DNA of 64,000 nt, taken from Limnomonas spitsbergensis. Lineage: Eukaryota > Chlorophyta > Chlorophyceae > Chlamydomonadales. The stretch spans positions 124,001-188,000 of the forward strand of contig JAYJMM010000120.1 in NCBI GenBank assembly GCA_037349105.1, read 5' to 3'. Within the stretch, counting starts at the first letter, position 1; each line of letters opens with the position of its first letter. Below, one piece after another: positions 1 to 11,276 of this stretch. Both the position numbers and the translations under genes were made by a program. Below the pieces are notes generated by a model that had not been told where the DNA came from, did not search any database, and saw nothing but the letters and a program-made list of their open reading frames with translations.

Positions 1-139
1 GGGTCAAGGGCTGGGGAGGCGCCAAGGCGCTTCAAACAGAGCTTATGGAGTCTTCTGGCTCTGCTGCATGATCCGAGTGCTTTTGTTGCAGTCCCCGCCT
101 CTGGGTGTGTGGTGTGCGCCCCTTGCCTTTGTGTTACAG

Positions 140-328
140 GTATTGCTGAGCCTGCAAACGGTGTCCGAGCGCTTTACTGCCTCCCTTGCTGCTGTGCAGG
201 CTCGTGCTCTCTCCGGTCGGGAACTTGAGAATGGCCGCCAGTTTGACCCTGCCATCCCCTCTCCCCCAGTGACCGGCCTCCCTTATCCGGCCGCTGCAGT
301 GGCCAGGCGCTCATCGTTGCCTGGCTGA
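140..328 (+). CDS. possible 3'-terminal exon of an off-window gene (tentative)
   Basis: A 63-codon open stretch follows a plausible acceptor (TTACAG at 134-139) and ends in TGA. The predicted peptide starts VLLSLQTVSERF, has a short helical, Ala-rich start and then a Pro-rich tail. I do not recognise a family. The composition looks more coding-like than the surrounding spacer, and TGTAA, the usual chlorophyte polyadenylation word, lies 33 bases after the stop at about 361. The rest of the gene would lie left of the window. It could equally be a chance open frame. Confidence 0.25.
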   Translation, partial: VLLSLQTVSERFTASLAAVQARALSGRELENGRQFDPAIPSPPVTGLPYPAAAVARRSSLPG

Positions 329-2221
329 CCAAGACCTTCGCCCCGCAGCACAGCCTCTTACTGTAACGTTCCTTATGCTTCTGGGTCTGAGATGGAATAC
401 TGATTTACATGTGATGTTCATCTGGACTGTGCAATGGATAATACATAAAGTACATCTGCACCAGGTATGTAGGTTGCCACACTTAACAGCTGCTCTGCTG
501 CAGCTGTCCCACTGGTGATCTCTGTCACCGAACGCTTCCTGCCTCGCCTTAGCTACAGACAACATGTTCAGCGTGTCTGCGGGACTGGCTGCCAGGTGCT
601 CCTCCAGTCTGCCTGAGCCGCAGCCCACCTAACCTCCTGAGAGGAGTGGTGGCTAGGGAGGGGTTAGGAGCAACAGCACGGAAAGGAATCATGATGGGGC
701 AGCAAGGGGGATGGACGCTCTGTCTCAGCTCCTCTGATTCCCTGCTTCTGTTCCTGGGGCGGGCAGGTGAGATGATTAATACGTGTCTGGGCGCCTGCTT
801 GGTCAGCTTGGCGCGCACTTGAGTCTGCGATGAGGCAAGCCTGCTCCAGCTGCATCAATGGTCATATAAATGGATTACTGTTGCCACCCAGCTGAGGCTG
901 CAGGGCTGCCGCACGCCTGGCTGGGGAGAGAGCTTTTTTAGCATGGACTCTTTGGCTGCAGTACAGGAGGGCGTGCGGGGCGAAAGCTGGCTCTGGGCTC
1001 CGGGCGGATCAACAGGTGGCAGCAGGGTGTGGTGGTGACAAAAGTGTTACACGTGGCGGACTAGCTGACGGTGGGGAAGGTGAGATGTGTGCCTGCGTGA
1101 GAGGTGTGGGTGGTGCTAGATTAAACTTGGGCCTGATGTCTAGAGCTGGGAGCAATGGCCCCTGTGATCCTGTCACAGATCTGTGGCTGTGTGTTGCCTG
1201 CTCGCCCAGGGGGTCGCTGTTTTTCGCTAGAGCTTTTTGCTAGCCTCCACTCCCCTACTCCGGGTAGCCGCGTGTGAGGCGTTGACCCTGGACATCATCT
1301 TCAGCTGCCGACGTGCATGCCCAGTAGGTGAGGGTCCCCAGTCAGCTGCCAAAAGCTTCGCTCCACAGCTTGCGTATGCCAGCTAAGTTTCCGTACTGAG
1401 GTGATGAGGCCACGCCTTGGCCACTCTGCGGTGACATCCCCCCGGCAGATGGAGGACCTTCACCCAGATCAGGGGCTATCCACATTGCACAGCTGGGGAT
1501 GCGCTAACGGTGTGCAAGGTGCCTGGCCATCTGATATTTTCGAACCAGCTATACTGGTCGACACCATCAGAAACGCACCGTTGAGCTGATTGGCAATGAC
1601 ACCTGCCCCTCCCCAGAGCCCTGATATTTTACTGAGAAATTAATGTTTGACTAGGTAACGGAGGCGGTGAGGTGGAGGTTACCGAGGGGTCACTACAGTA
1701 TCCGAGCCATTACCTTCAGTTGGGGCAGCCTTGAAACCCTTAACGTTTCAAGATTGTCTATTCAAGGTCGGGCACATTTTTTCATAGTACCTCTGTCGGC
1801 AGGTTAAAGAAAATGATTAGTCAAAATGATGTCTGCGGAGGCCAACTGTACAGTGAATATTGAAACATTCTGTGCCATTTTTGCACCATCAATAACTATT
1901 CGGCAACTCTTGATGTATCTACAAGTTTTCAAGATCCGAGTAACAAAATAAGAACAACAAGCTTATTCCTGGCTGCACTATTGAAGAAGGCTGAGTGCAC
2001 ACACTAGCACTATCTGTCGATTGCATAGTTCTTCGGGCTTAAAGCATTCAGTAGCATTTATACGTAGCATAGGCATGAGGCGTCCCAAGGTTCAAGTCCT
2101 CACTGCCCGGCTCATTATTTTGCTCACTGCTGCATGGGCTGACCAAAAGGTTGGCTCATCGAGAACAGGAAAGCTGGTCACCTGAACAAAAAGAGGAGGA
2201 ACAGAAGGATCAATCAACGGC
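329..2221. other. spacer without a supported gene
   Basis: Only short open frames with no recognisable domain are present on either strand. The stretch becomes AT-richer from about 1620 to 2330, unlike the GC-rich gene bodies. I see no convincing tRNA or other RNA gene. Confidence 0.5.
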
Positions 2222-5200
2222 TTACCTCAATACCCCATCTTCGACTAACTGCCTTTTGAAGCAGCAGCGTACATAAGCGAGGGACTGTTGGTCAATAGCA
2301 GGTGGTGTCCAATATTTTTTTGGCACGCAACAGATGACTTAAAGGACCCCCTAGATGACTTAAAGGGCCCCCTAGATGACTTAAAGGACCCCCTAGATGA
2401 CTTAAAGGGCCCCTCCAACGCAAGTCATTGACACCCTGAGCAAGAGGGCAGCAACACAGACACGTCTTCTCCCTTCGCCGACTCTCACCTTTGTATTCAC
2501 CTCCACATGCTCCATTGCCTTGTGCCCCACCAGCGTGTTCATCAGCCCCGGCGTGCTGCGCACCAGCTGCAGCAGCTTCCCAGCCGTGGAGTGTACATCC
2601 AGCAGCTCCATGACGCCATCGAAATCACCATTCCGCTGGGCCACCAGCTCCCCAGCCATCAGCGGCTCGGAGGCGAAGAAGCGCACCTAGGGGCAAAGGG
2701 CCAACAGGCAGTCAGGGGATGGGGCATTGAGGACAGCAAGAGAAAGAGCTTGCCTTGCTTGCAGGCAAAAGCTGCAGGTCACTGACGTGATGTTACACCT
2801 TTAGGCCCTGCTCAAACAAAGGCTCGGCCGTGTCGGAGATCCACTGTTTGGTGGGAAACTAAAAGGGAAGAGGAGTCATAATAAAAGGGGAAGGATGAAA
2901 GAAACTGCAGGACACGAGCTAGGGCGCCGATGTGAGCGTGGGATGAAAGCGGCGATCAAGATAGCTGTCCGCGGGGGCTTAGTAGGGTTAAGGTTTCAAG
3001 CAGCAGTTGGGATTGCAGCCCCCAGGGGTGTCAGTGGGGTATAGGGTTTAGGTGTGAAGCGGCAGTTGGGATTGTAGCCCACACGGGAATTCAGTGGGGT
3101 AAAGGGTTTAGGCATTAAGTGCTAGTTGCGATTGCATGCCACAAGGGCATGAATGGGGTTAAGGGTTTAGGGGTTAAGAAGCAGTTGGGATTGTAGGCCA
3201 CAGGAGGATGAGTGGGATGGGATCTATGGTTGATGTGGCAAGCGACAGTTGGGATTGCAGGCCACAGGGACATGAGTGAGGTAAAGGGTTTAGGTGTCAA
3301 GCAGCAGTTGGGATTGAAGCCCACAGGGGAATGAGTAAGATCTAGGGTTTAGTGTCAAGCAGCAGTAAGGATATCAGCCTATAGAAGCATGAGTGGTTTT
3401 GAGTTTCAAGCATCGGTTGGGGTTACGGCCTGCTGTGAAATAAGTGTGGTCCTGTGGCGCACCTGGAGTTGCAGCCCAAGCTCCATCAGCGTCATGTTTG
3501 CATCCGACGGTACCTCTCCATGAGGGGCCTGCCAGCCCCTTGCACTGAAGGCCTCGGGCATGCCAGCGCTGATCTAGTCATGCAGAAGCAGGGTAAGGGT
3601 GGAGCATCCCAGGTCACCGAGGGTCCAAGCAGGGTAAGGGTTGAGCATCCCAGGTCACCGAAGGTCCATCAGGGTAAGGGTGGAGCATCCCAGGTCACCG
3701 AGGGTCCAACAGGGTAAGAGTTGAGCATCCCAGGTCAGCGAAGGTCCATCAGGGTAAGGGTGGAGCATCCCAGGTCACCGAGGGTCCAACAGGGTAAGAG
3801 TTGAGCATCCCAGGTCACGGAAGGTCCAAACAGGCATCCATGGTCAATAAGGGAAGAATCTGGTACTTTGAAACGTGGAAAACAGAGAAGGGGCGGTCAC
3901 AGATTTGGCCACCAAGAATCTAGAGATACTAAATGACCTTCCCGCAGCACACGCGTGGCTGCAACACAACCCAGCGTCTCCACCCAGGCAACCCTCCTCC
4001 CTGGATGACCAAGCATCTAGGTTTTAATCCTTCACCCTGTGCGGTCTTACATCCACTCACTGACAAGCAGGGTTTAGGCTTTTAGGTCTAACCTCCATGA
4101 ACAGCTTGCCCCCCTCCCTCCACTGACCGGCAGCTGTACGTATTGGAAGCCGTGGTCGGGCCCCCCTGCAGCCAGCGCTGCCAGATGAAGCACCTCAGAC
4201 AAGGGCACGTGTGCAGCAGAAGAGGGCGGCACTCGGAAGCAGTCCCACGTGGCCAGGCCGTAGCTGCGGATGAGGCCTTGTGCACGCGCGGCTGAGAGGG
4301 CGGGGCAGCAGGGGAGCGCAGCCTTCAGGACAACTCAAAGTTTGTGTAGCAATCCTGATAAACTACGAATGACGTCATAGCTTATCTTAACGCATCTGGG
4401 TTTTTTAATCTATTTGATAAGAACGCTACAGCATTGCCAAACATATCCAGGGGGGTAAGGGGGGCAACTGAAGGGAAAAGACAAGAGTAGATGAAGGTGA
4501 ACCTCGTGTCTCAGGCATGCCCTCCCTCCTGCGCCTGGTGGACCCCCCCCCCCCTCCCCCTCCTCAAGCCTGGTGGCCAACCACCTCCCCCTCCCCCTCC
4601 CCCCTTCATGCCTGGCTGCCCTCCCTCCTCACCCTCGCCCCCTTCATGCTTGGTTGCCCTCCCTCCACACCCCCCCCTCCCCCTTCATGCCTGGTTGCCC
4701 TCCCTCCTCACCCTCCCCCCCTTCATGCCTGGTTGCCCTCCCACCTCACCCTCCCCCCCTTCATGCCTGGTTGCCCTCCCTCCTCACCCTCCCCCCCTTC
4801 ATGCCTGGCTGCCCTCCCTCCTCACCCTCGCCCCCTTCATGCTTGGTTGCCCTCCCTCCTCACCCCCCCCCCCCTTCATGCCTGGTTGCCCTCCCTCCTC
4901 ACCCTCCCCCCCTTCATGCCTGGTTGCCCTCCCTCCTCACCCTCCCCCCCTTCATGCTTGGTTGCCCTACCTCCTCACCCTCCCCCCCTTCATGCCTGGT
5001 TGCCCTCCCTCCACACCCTCCCCCCCTTCATGCCTGGTTGCCCTCCCTCCTCACCCTCCCCCCCTTCATGCCTGGTTGCCCTCCCTCCTCACCCTCCCCC
5101 CCTTCATGCCTGGCTGCCCTCCCTCCTCACCCTCGCCCCCTTCATGCCTGGTTGCCCTCCCTCCTCACCCTCCCCCCCTTCATGCCTGGTTGCCCTCCCT

Positions 5201-8200
5201 CCTCACCCTCCCCCCCTTCATGCCTGGTTGCCCTACCTCCTCACCCTCCCCCCCTTCATGCCTGGTTGCCCTCCCTCCTCACCCTCCCCCCCTTCATGCC
5301 TGGTTGCCCTCCCTCCTCACCCTCCCCCCCTTCATGCCTGGTTGCCCTCCCTCCTCACCCTCCCCCCCTTCATGCCTGGTTGCCCTCCCTCCTCACCCTC
5401 CCCCCCTTCATGCCTGGCTGCCCTCCCTCCTCACCCTCCCCCCCTTCATGCCTGGTTGCCCTCTCTCCTCACCCTCCCCCCCTTCATGCCTGGCTGCCCT
5501 CCCTCCTCACCCTCCCCCCCTTCATGCCTGGCTGCCCTCCCTCCTCACCCTCCCCCCCTTCATGCCTGGTTGCCCTCCCTCCTCACCCTCCCCCCCTTCA
5601 TGCCTGGTTGCCCTCCCTCCTCACCCTCCCCCCCATCATGCCTGGTTGCCCTCCCTCCTCACCCTCCCCCCCTTCATGCCTGGTTGCCCTCTCTCCTCAC
5701 CCTCCCCCCCTTCATGCCTGGTTGCCCTCCCTCCTCACCCTCCAGGTACTGGAATGCCTCCAGCAGCCTCGTGATGAAGACCTCACGGCCCAAGGCAGGC
5801 AGCTGCACCTCAGCAGTGTTATGCAGGTACAACAGGTCCACCTGCAAGAGGGGGGGGGGGCAGTGTTAAGGGGGAGGAGGGCATCAGGTGGAGGGGGGCA
5901 TCAGGTACAACAGGTCCACCTGCAAGAGGGGGGGGGCAGTGTTAAGGGGGAGGAGGGCATCAGGTGGAGGGGGGCATCAGGTACAACAGGTCCACCTGCA
6001 AGAGGGGGGGGGCAGTGTTAAGGGGGAGGAGGGCATCAGGTGGAGGGTGGCATCAGGTACAACAGGTCCACCTGCAAGAGGGGGGGGGGGCAGTGTTAAG
6101 GGGGAGGGTGGCATCAGGTGGAGGGGGGCATCAGGTACAACAGGTCCACCTGCAAGAGGGGGGGGGGGCAGTGTTAAGGGGGAGGGGGGCATCAGGTGGA
6201 GGGTGGCATCAGGTACAACATGTCCACCTGCAAGAGGGGGGGGCAGTGTTAAGGGGGGGGAGGGAATCAGGTGGAGGGGGACATCAGGTACAACAGGTCC
6301 ACCTGCAAGAGGGGGGGGGCAGTGTTAAGGGGGAGGAGGGCATCAGGTGGAGGGTGGCATCAGGTACAACAGGTCCACCTGCAAGAGGGGGGGGGGCAGT
6401 GTTAAGGGGGAGGAGGGCATCAGGTGGAGGGTGGCATCAGGTACAACAGGTCCACCTGCAAGAGGGGGGGGGGCAGTGTTAAGGGGGAGGAGGGCATCAG
6501 GTGGAGGGTGGCATCAGGTACAACAGGTCCACCTGCAAGAGGGGGGGGGTCAGTGTTAATGGGGGAGGAGGGCATCAGGTGGAGGGTGGCATCAGGTACA
6601 ACAGGTCCACCTGCAAGAGGGGGGGGGGGGCAGTGTTAAGGGGGAGGAGGGCATCAGGTGGAGGGGGGCATCAGGTACAACATGTCCACCTGCAAGAGGG
6701 GGGGGGGCAGTGTTAAGGGGGAGGAAGGCATCAGGTGGAGGGTGGCATCAGGTACAACAGGTCCACCTGCAAGAGGGGGGGGGGGGGCAGTGTTAAGGGG
6801 GAGGGTGGCATCAGGTGGAGGGTGGCATCAGGTACAACAGGTCCACCTGCAAGAGGGGGGGGGGGCAGTGTTAAGGGGGAGGAGGGCATCAGGTGGAGGG
6901 GGGCATCAGGTACAACATGTCCACCTGCAAGAGGGGGGGGGCAGTGTTAAGGGGGAGGAGGGCATCAGGTGGAGGGGGGCATCAGGTACAACAGGTCCAC
7001 CTGCAAGAGGGGGGGGGCAGTGTTAAGGGGGAGGAGGGCATCAGGTGGAGGGGGGCATCAGGTACAACATGTCCACCTGCAAGAGGGGGGGGGCAGTGTT
7101 AAGGGGGAGGGTGGCATCAGGTGGAGGGTGGCATCAGGTACAACAGGTCCACCTGCAAGAGGGGGGGGGCAGTGTTAAGGGGGAGGAGGGCATCAGGTGG
7201 AGGGTGGCATCAGGTACAACAGGTCCACCTGCAAGAGGGGGGGGAGCAGTGTTAAGGGGGAGGAGGGCATCAGGTGGAGGGGGGCATCAGGTACAACAGG
7301 TCCACCTGCAAGAGGGGGGGGGGGCAGTGTTAAGGGGGAGGGGGGCATCAGGTGGAGGGTGGCATCAGGTACAACAGGTCCACCTGCAAGAGGGGGGGGG
7401 GCAGTGTTAAGGGGGAGGAGGGCATCAGGTGGAGGGTGGCATCGGGTACAACAGGTCCACCTGCAAGAGGGGGGGGGGCAGTGTTAAGGGGGAGGAGGGC
7501 ATCAGGTGGAGGGTGGCATCAGGTACAACAGGTCCACCTGCAAGAGGGGGGGGGGGTTGGGGCAGTGTTTAGGGGGAGGAGGGCATGAGGTGGAGGGTGG
7601 CATCAGGTACAACAGGTCCACCTGCAAGAGGGGGGGGGCAGTGTTAAGGGGGAGGAGGGCATCAGGTGGAGGGGGGCATCAGGTACAACAGGTCCACCTG
7701 CAAGAGGGGGGGGGCAGTGTTAAGGGGGAGGAGGGCATCAGGTGGAGGGGGGCATCAGGTGGAGGGGGGCATCAGGTGCAACATGTCCACCTGCAAGAGG
7801 GGGGGGGGGGGCAGTGTTAAGGTGGAGGAGGGCATCAGGTGGAGGGGGGCATCAGGTGCAACATGTCCACCTGCAAGAGGGGGGGGGGGCAGTGTTAAGG
7901 GGGAGGAGGGCATCAGGTGGAGGGTGGCATCAGGTACAACAGGTCCACCTGCAAGAGGGGGGGGGCAGTGTTAAGGGGGAGGGTGGCATCAGGTGGAGGG
8001 TGGCATCAGGTGGAGGGGGGCATCAGGTACAACAGGTCCACCTGCAAGAGGGGGGGGGGCAGTGTTAAGGGGGAGGAGGGCATCAGGTGGAGGGTGGCAT
8101 CAGGTGGAGGGTGGCATCAGGTGGAGGGTGGCATCAGGTGGAGGGGGGCATCAGGTACAACAGGTCCACCTGCAAGAGGGGGGCGGGCAGTGTTAAGGGG

Positions 8201-11136
8201 GAGGAGGGCATCAGGTGGAGGGGGGCATCAGGTACAACAGGTCCACCTGCAAGAGGGGGGGGGGCAGTGCTGAGGGGGAGGAGGGCATCAGGTGGAGGGG
8301 GGCATCAGGTGGAGGGGGGCATCAGGTGGAGGGGGGCATCAGGTGGAGGGGGGCATCAGGTGGAAGGTGGCATCAGGTGGAGGGGGGCATCAGGTGGAGG
8401 GGGGCATCAGGTGGAGGGGGGCATCAGGTAGAGGGGGGCATCAGGTGGAGGGGGGCATCAGGTGGAGGGGGGCATCAGGTGGAGGGGGGCATCAGGTGGA
8501 GGGGGGCATCAGGTGCATGGGGCTGGATACTGACTCCGGGGAATAAGCAACATCCAGAACAAGGATAGGACACTGGCAGCTGTTACAGGAGGTGAGGGTT
8601 TAGGGTTCAGGGTTTAACCCTGAACCCTGAACAGTAAAAGGATGATAGTACCGGCAGTTGTGACAGGAGGTGAGAGAGAAGGGTTCAGGTGTAAACCCTT
8701 CACCCTAAACCAGGATAGGATGACGGTAGCTGTGTGACAGGAGGTAAGGGCCATATCTCATGCCTCATGAGTCATGCCACTCAAGCGGAGCTACCCCCTG
8801 GCTGTGCCAAGTACCAAGACATGTGCCATGTCCCAGTGTCTTTAAACTGCACTCAGGGCTGCGATCCCTGTCCTGATGCAGCTCATGATCCCTGCCCAGT
8901 GTCCACTCACCGTCTGAACGTTCAGCCGGGTCAGACTCTGCAGTAAAGAGGCCTCCAGGCATCTGGCATGTATACAGTGCATGCCCTGCACCACATCAGC
9001 CGCCTGGATCAAGCCCTCCTGCGCACGCAAGCCAGGCAAACGTAAGCAACAGCACCCCCTTCAAGTGCATGTAACCGGGGGAGAGGCCGCATCTAGGAGG
9101 GACAAACCACTAGCCTTGACATCGGCAAATAAAGAGTACGCCCTAGTGCGTGGATGAAGAGGCCTAAACCTTGCCTTGGGATTAAGGAACCTCAGCCGAG
9201 CACAAGGAAGGAAGAAAGTGCCTAAACCGAGTCTTAAGATTCACACCGATGAAGGAGCCTGGGGCACCCAATCGATCAGAGGGTAGTGGCCATGCTGAGG
9301 TTCTTTGGTCTGAGTAAGCACTGTCCTCGAGTCAGAAAACACCGAGGCACGAAAGTGAGGGCTGCCCACCATCCCTTCGCAGGCCCAGGTGTGGAGCAAT
9401 CAGATCATCTAAACTCCTCCGACCTCCACTTCCCCACTTCAACCATACAGGCATCCTGACCCAGTAGCCCTAGTGCTAGCTGGCAAGCCTCCAGGGGTGT
9501 CTTGCCTGCCCCCAGGGATCTCTTGCCTGCAGCAGTGGCTTCACCAGCGCCTGGTCCACAAAGCCTGCTTTTGTCGACACAAACAACATATCGCGGGAGA
9601 GGTCCTTATGCTTGCTGCGGAGCGCGAGATACTGGGCGGGCGCGGGCGGACTAACATAGCCAGTCAACCCTCCACTGTTGAATGTATTCAGTGACTGCAC
9701 CGGGTCCTGCTCCGGGGCTTGATAGTAGTCGGAAGCCCTGCCTAGGTTCAGGAGGGTGTCCAGGGCACGACCCACACTTTCCTCCGAGCGGCCGGACCGA
9801 TAGTTGCTGGCTGAAGGGTGACGGAGGGGGGGTGAGAGGTTAGGGGTGATGGGTGAGAGGTGAGAGGTGGGATGAGAGGTGGGATTGAGGGGTGATGGAG
9901 GGGGCGGGGGTGAGAGGGTAGGGGTGATGGGTGAGAGGTGAGAGGTGGGATGAGAGGTGGGATTGAGGGGTGAGGAGTTAGGTGTGACGAGGTGCAAAGC
10001 GATGCAGCTAAACATAGATTGAAAAACAGATACCTCAGATTGCCCACCCCCTGTCATGCCCCTCGCCCTTGTTGCAACACCCCCTGTCATGCCCCTCGCC
10101 CTTGTTGCAACACCCCCTGTCATGCCCCTCGCCCTTGTTGCAACACCCCCTGTCATGCCCCTCGCCCTTGTTGCAACACCCCCTGTCATGCCCCTCGCCC
10201 TTGTTGCAGCACCCCCTGTCATGCCCCTCGCCCGTGTTGCAACACCCCCTGTCATGCCCCTCGCCCTTGTTGCAACACCCCCTGTCATGCCCCTCGCCCT
10301 TGTTGCAGCACCCCCTGTCATGCCCCTCGCCCTTGTTGCAACATCCCTTTTCATGCCCCTCGCCCTTGTTGCAACACCCCCTGTCATGCCCCTCGCCCTT
10401 GTTGCAACACCCCCTGTCATGCCCCTCGCCCTTGTTGCAGCACCCCCTGTCATGCCCCTCGCCCTTGTTGCAACACCCCCTGTCATGCCCCTCGCCCTTG
10501 TTGCAACACCCCCTGTCATGCCCCTCGCCCTTACTGCAACACCCCCTGTCATGCCCCTCCCCCGTGTTGCCCCTCCCCCTATCATGTCCCTTACCAGTGT
10601 CAATGACATTCCACCCCTGTGTCACGGAGACGATGATTGCTGTTTGCATAGACTCATCGGTGTGGTCGTTGATGGTGCCCAGGTAGGTCCCCACACCCAG
10701 GGAGCTCAACAGCAGGCCCTTGGGCTCACCTGCTGAAGAGGACCGGAGGGCGCACTGTATGTGAGGGTCACTTATTTAAATTCAGCTACAGCCAGAGGTT
10801 TTCAGGTGCTCACTTAACTATCATCACAGCTGGAGGGAGCAGGAGGTCAGGCGCTGATCGACCCCAGGTACTTGACCAATAGCTGCTGGATCCAACCAAG
10901 GGATACAAAATATGGGCTGGCTGTTTGTGGGGTCAACTTGAGCAAAGAGATGTCATGAATTCAGCCTGCGACACACCTTGCGGGGGGAGACCTGTCGCAG
11001 AGTCTCGCCAGTGCCCTCGGCCCGGACTATGCAGAGATTCCATGATGGTTCTAAACTTGGCAGTACCCTCAGGAGAAGCAAAGCTTTTGTGGCTGATCTG
11101 AGAGGGAACAGGGGGAGGACCATGGCCGGCTTGCAT
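2222..11136 (-). CDS. aldo/keto reductase family oxidoreductase, 10 exons
   Basis: NAD(P)H-dependent aldo/keto reductase (TIM barrel, COG0667-like); the substrate is not predictable. Exons on the minus strand: 10977-11136, 10595-10732, 9527-9810, 8911-9018, 5739-5841, 4128-4291, 3463-3573, 2799-2858, 2489-2686, 2222-2284; 1,389 nt, 462 aa, all phases agree. Conserved stretches in order: SSLGVGTYLG; VIDT+ASNYRSGRSE (D98, Y103); LFVSTKAG (K180); DLLYLHN (H237); RSYGLATW; and a C-terminal LVGHKAMEHVEVN. These supply the usual Asp-Tyr-Lys-His tetrad. The start is uncertain: the same frame is open to 11286, with Met also at 11286 and 11256. The last 21-codon exon is tentative; everything else is well supported. 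The exon 3 donor is GC (CAG^GCAAGA). Introns carry very large minisatellites, listed separately. Confidence 0.88.
2332..2415. repeat. 21-bp tandem repeat, 4 copies
   Basis: Unit AGATGACTTAAAGGACCCCC plus T, alternating GGACC and GGGCC variants, in the last intron of the aldo/keto reductase gene. Confidence 0.9.
2985..3440. repeat. degenerate ~60-bp tandem repeat, about 8 copies
   Basis: Each copy has GCAGTTGGGATTG, then a CCACAGGG-type block, then a telomere-like GGTTTAGG word. Copies have drifted at many positions. The array fills the intron between the 2799-2858 and 3463-3573 exons of the aldo/keto reductase gene. Confidence 0.8.
3587..3835. repeat. ~41-bp tandem repeat, 6 copies
   Basis: Units begin CAGGGTAAGGGT and contain AGCATCCCAGGTCACC. 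The array begins 14 bases upstream (in the sense of the gene) of the acceptor at 3574-3575 in the aldo/keto reductase gene. Confidence 0.9.
4600..5745. repeat. 37-bp minisatellite, about 30 copies, seeded by a 5' splice site
   Basis: The plus-strand unit runs TTCATGCCTGGTTGCC, CTCCCTCCTCACC, then a C-run. Read in the gene's sense (minus) each unit contains GGGTGAGGAGGGAGGG, the same sequence as the real donor of the aldo/keto reductase exon 5739-5841 (GAGG^GTGAGGAGG). The array starts exactly at that donor and fills most of the intron. Three long overlapping open frames here (up to 482 codons, Pro/Leu/Cys-rich) are artefacts of a stop-free repeat. Confidence 0.95.
5842..8520. repeat. ~76-bp minisatellite (about 30 copies) plus 17-bp array, seeded by a 3' splice site
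   Basis: Each 76-81 bp unit carries, in the gene's sense, a C-run then TCTTGCAG followed by GTGGACCTGTTGTACCTG. That is the real acceptor and first 18 coding bases (VDLLYL) of the aldo/keto reductase exon that starts at 5841. The 8280-8515 end changes to a pure 17-bp unit (CATCAGGTGGAGGGGGG). G-runs of 8-12 occur in every 76-bp unit on the plus strand. Open frames here are repeat artefacts. Confidence 0.95.
8590..8640. repeat. telomere-like words forming an inverted repeat
   Basis: GGGTTTAGGGTTCAGGG is followed by the near reverse complement CCCTGAACCCTGAAC, inside the intron between exons 8911-9018 and 5739-5841. It is an interstitial TTTAGGG-like fragment, not a chromosome end. Confidence 0.6.
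9815..9985. repeat. ~86-bp G/A-rich repeat, 2 copies
   Basis: Two copies of a block built from GGGTGATGGGTGAGAGGTG and GGTGGGATGAGAGGTGGG, in the aldo/keto reductase intron directly upstream (in gene sense) of the acceptor at 9811-9812. Confidence 0.8.
10046..10585. repeat. 33-bp minisatellite, about 16 copies, beside a 5' splice site
   Basis: The unit contains CCCCTGTCATGCCCCTCGCC and TTGTTGCAA. In gene sense the units read GGCATGACAGGGGGTGTTGC, matching the decayed first copy that begins right at the donor of exon 10595-10732 (GTAAGGGACATGATAGGGGG). Because 33 is divisible by three, the array is open in most frames on both strands; these frames are not genes. Confidence 0.95.
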
Positions 11137-11276
11137 GGGGTTATCATGCAGCCAGGGGGGGATGCAAGGGAGCAGGGCTGTCCCTGGAAGCCTTGCATGA
11201 GAAGATGCATGGGCGCATGGTAAATGAGACTGACGATCGAAGATTTCGTATTCCATGTCTGAAGCTGATGGATCTA

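Noticed and set aside
2040..2115. tRNA-like stretch with GGTTCAAGTCC
   Set aside because: No pairing acceptor stem or D-arm and only a 3-bp T stem.
4491..6021. Long Pro/Leu/Cys-rich open frames of 427-482 codons in three frames
   Set aside because: They are the same 37-bp repeat read in three frames; an intron of the minus-strand aldo/keto reductase lies here.
5842..8520. Regularly spaced repeats that could be taken for a CRISPR array
   Set aside because: No unique spacers, the context is a eukaryotic intron, and the unit matches the adjacent exon.
8590..8640. Chromosome end suggested by TTTAGGG-like words
   Set aside because: Short, degenerate and internal to an intron; similar words are scattered through many introns.
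9476..10736. A 377-codon minus-strand frame and several plus-strand frames
   Set aside because: The real aldo/keto reductase exons at both ends are joined by reading through a 33-bp repeat intron; the middle is RGMTGGVATRA repeated.
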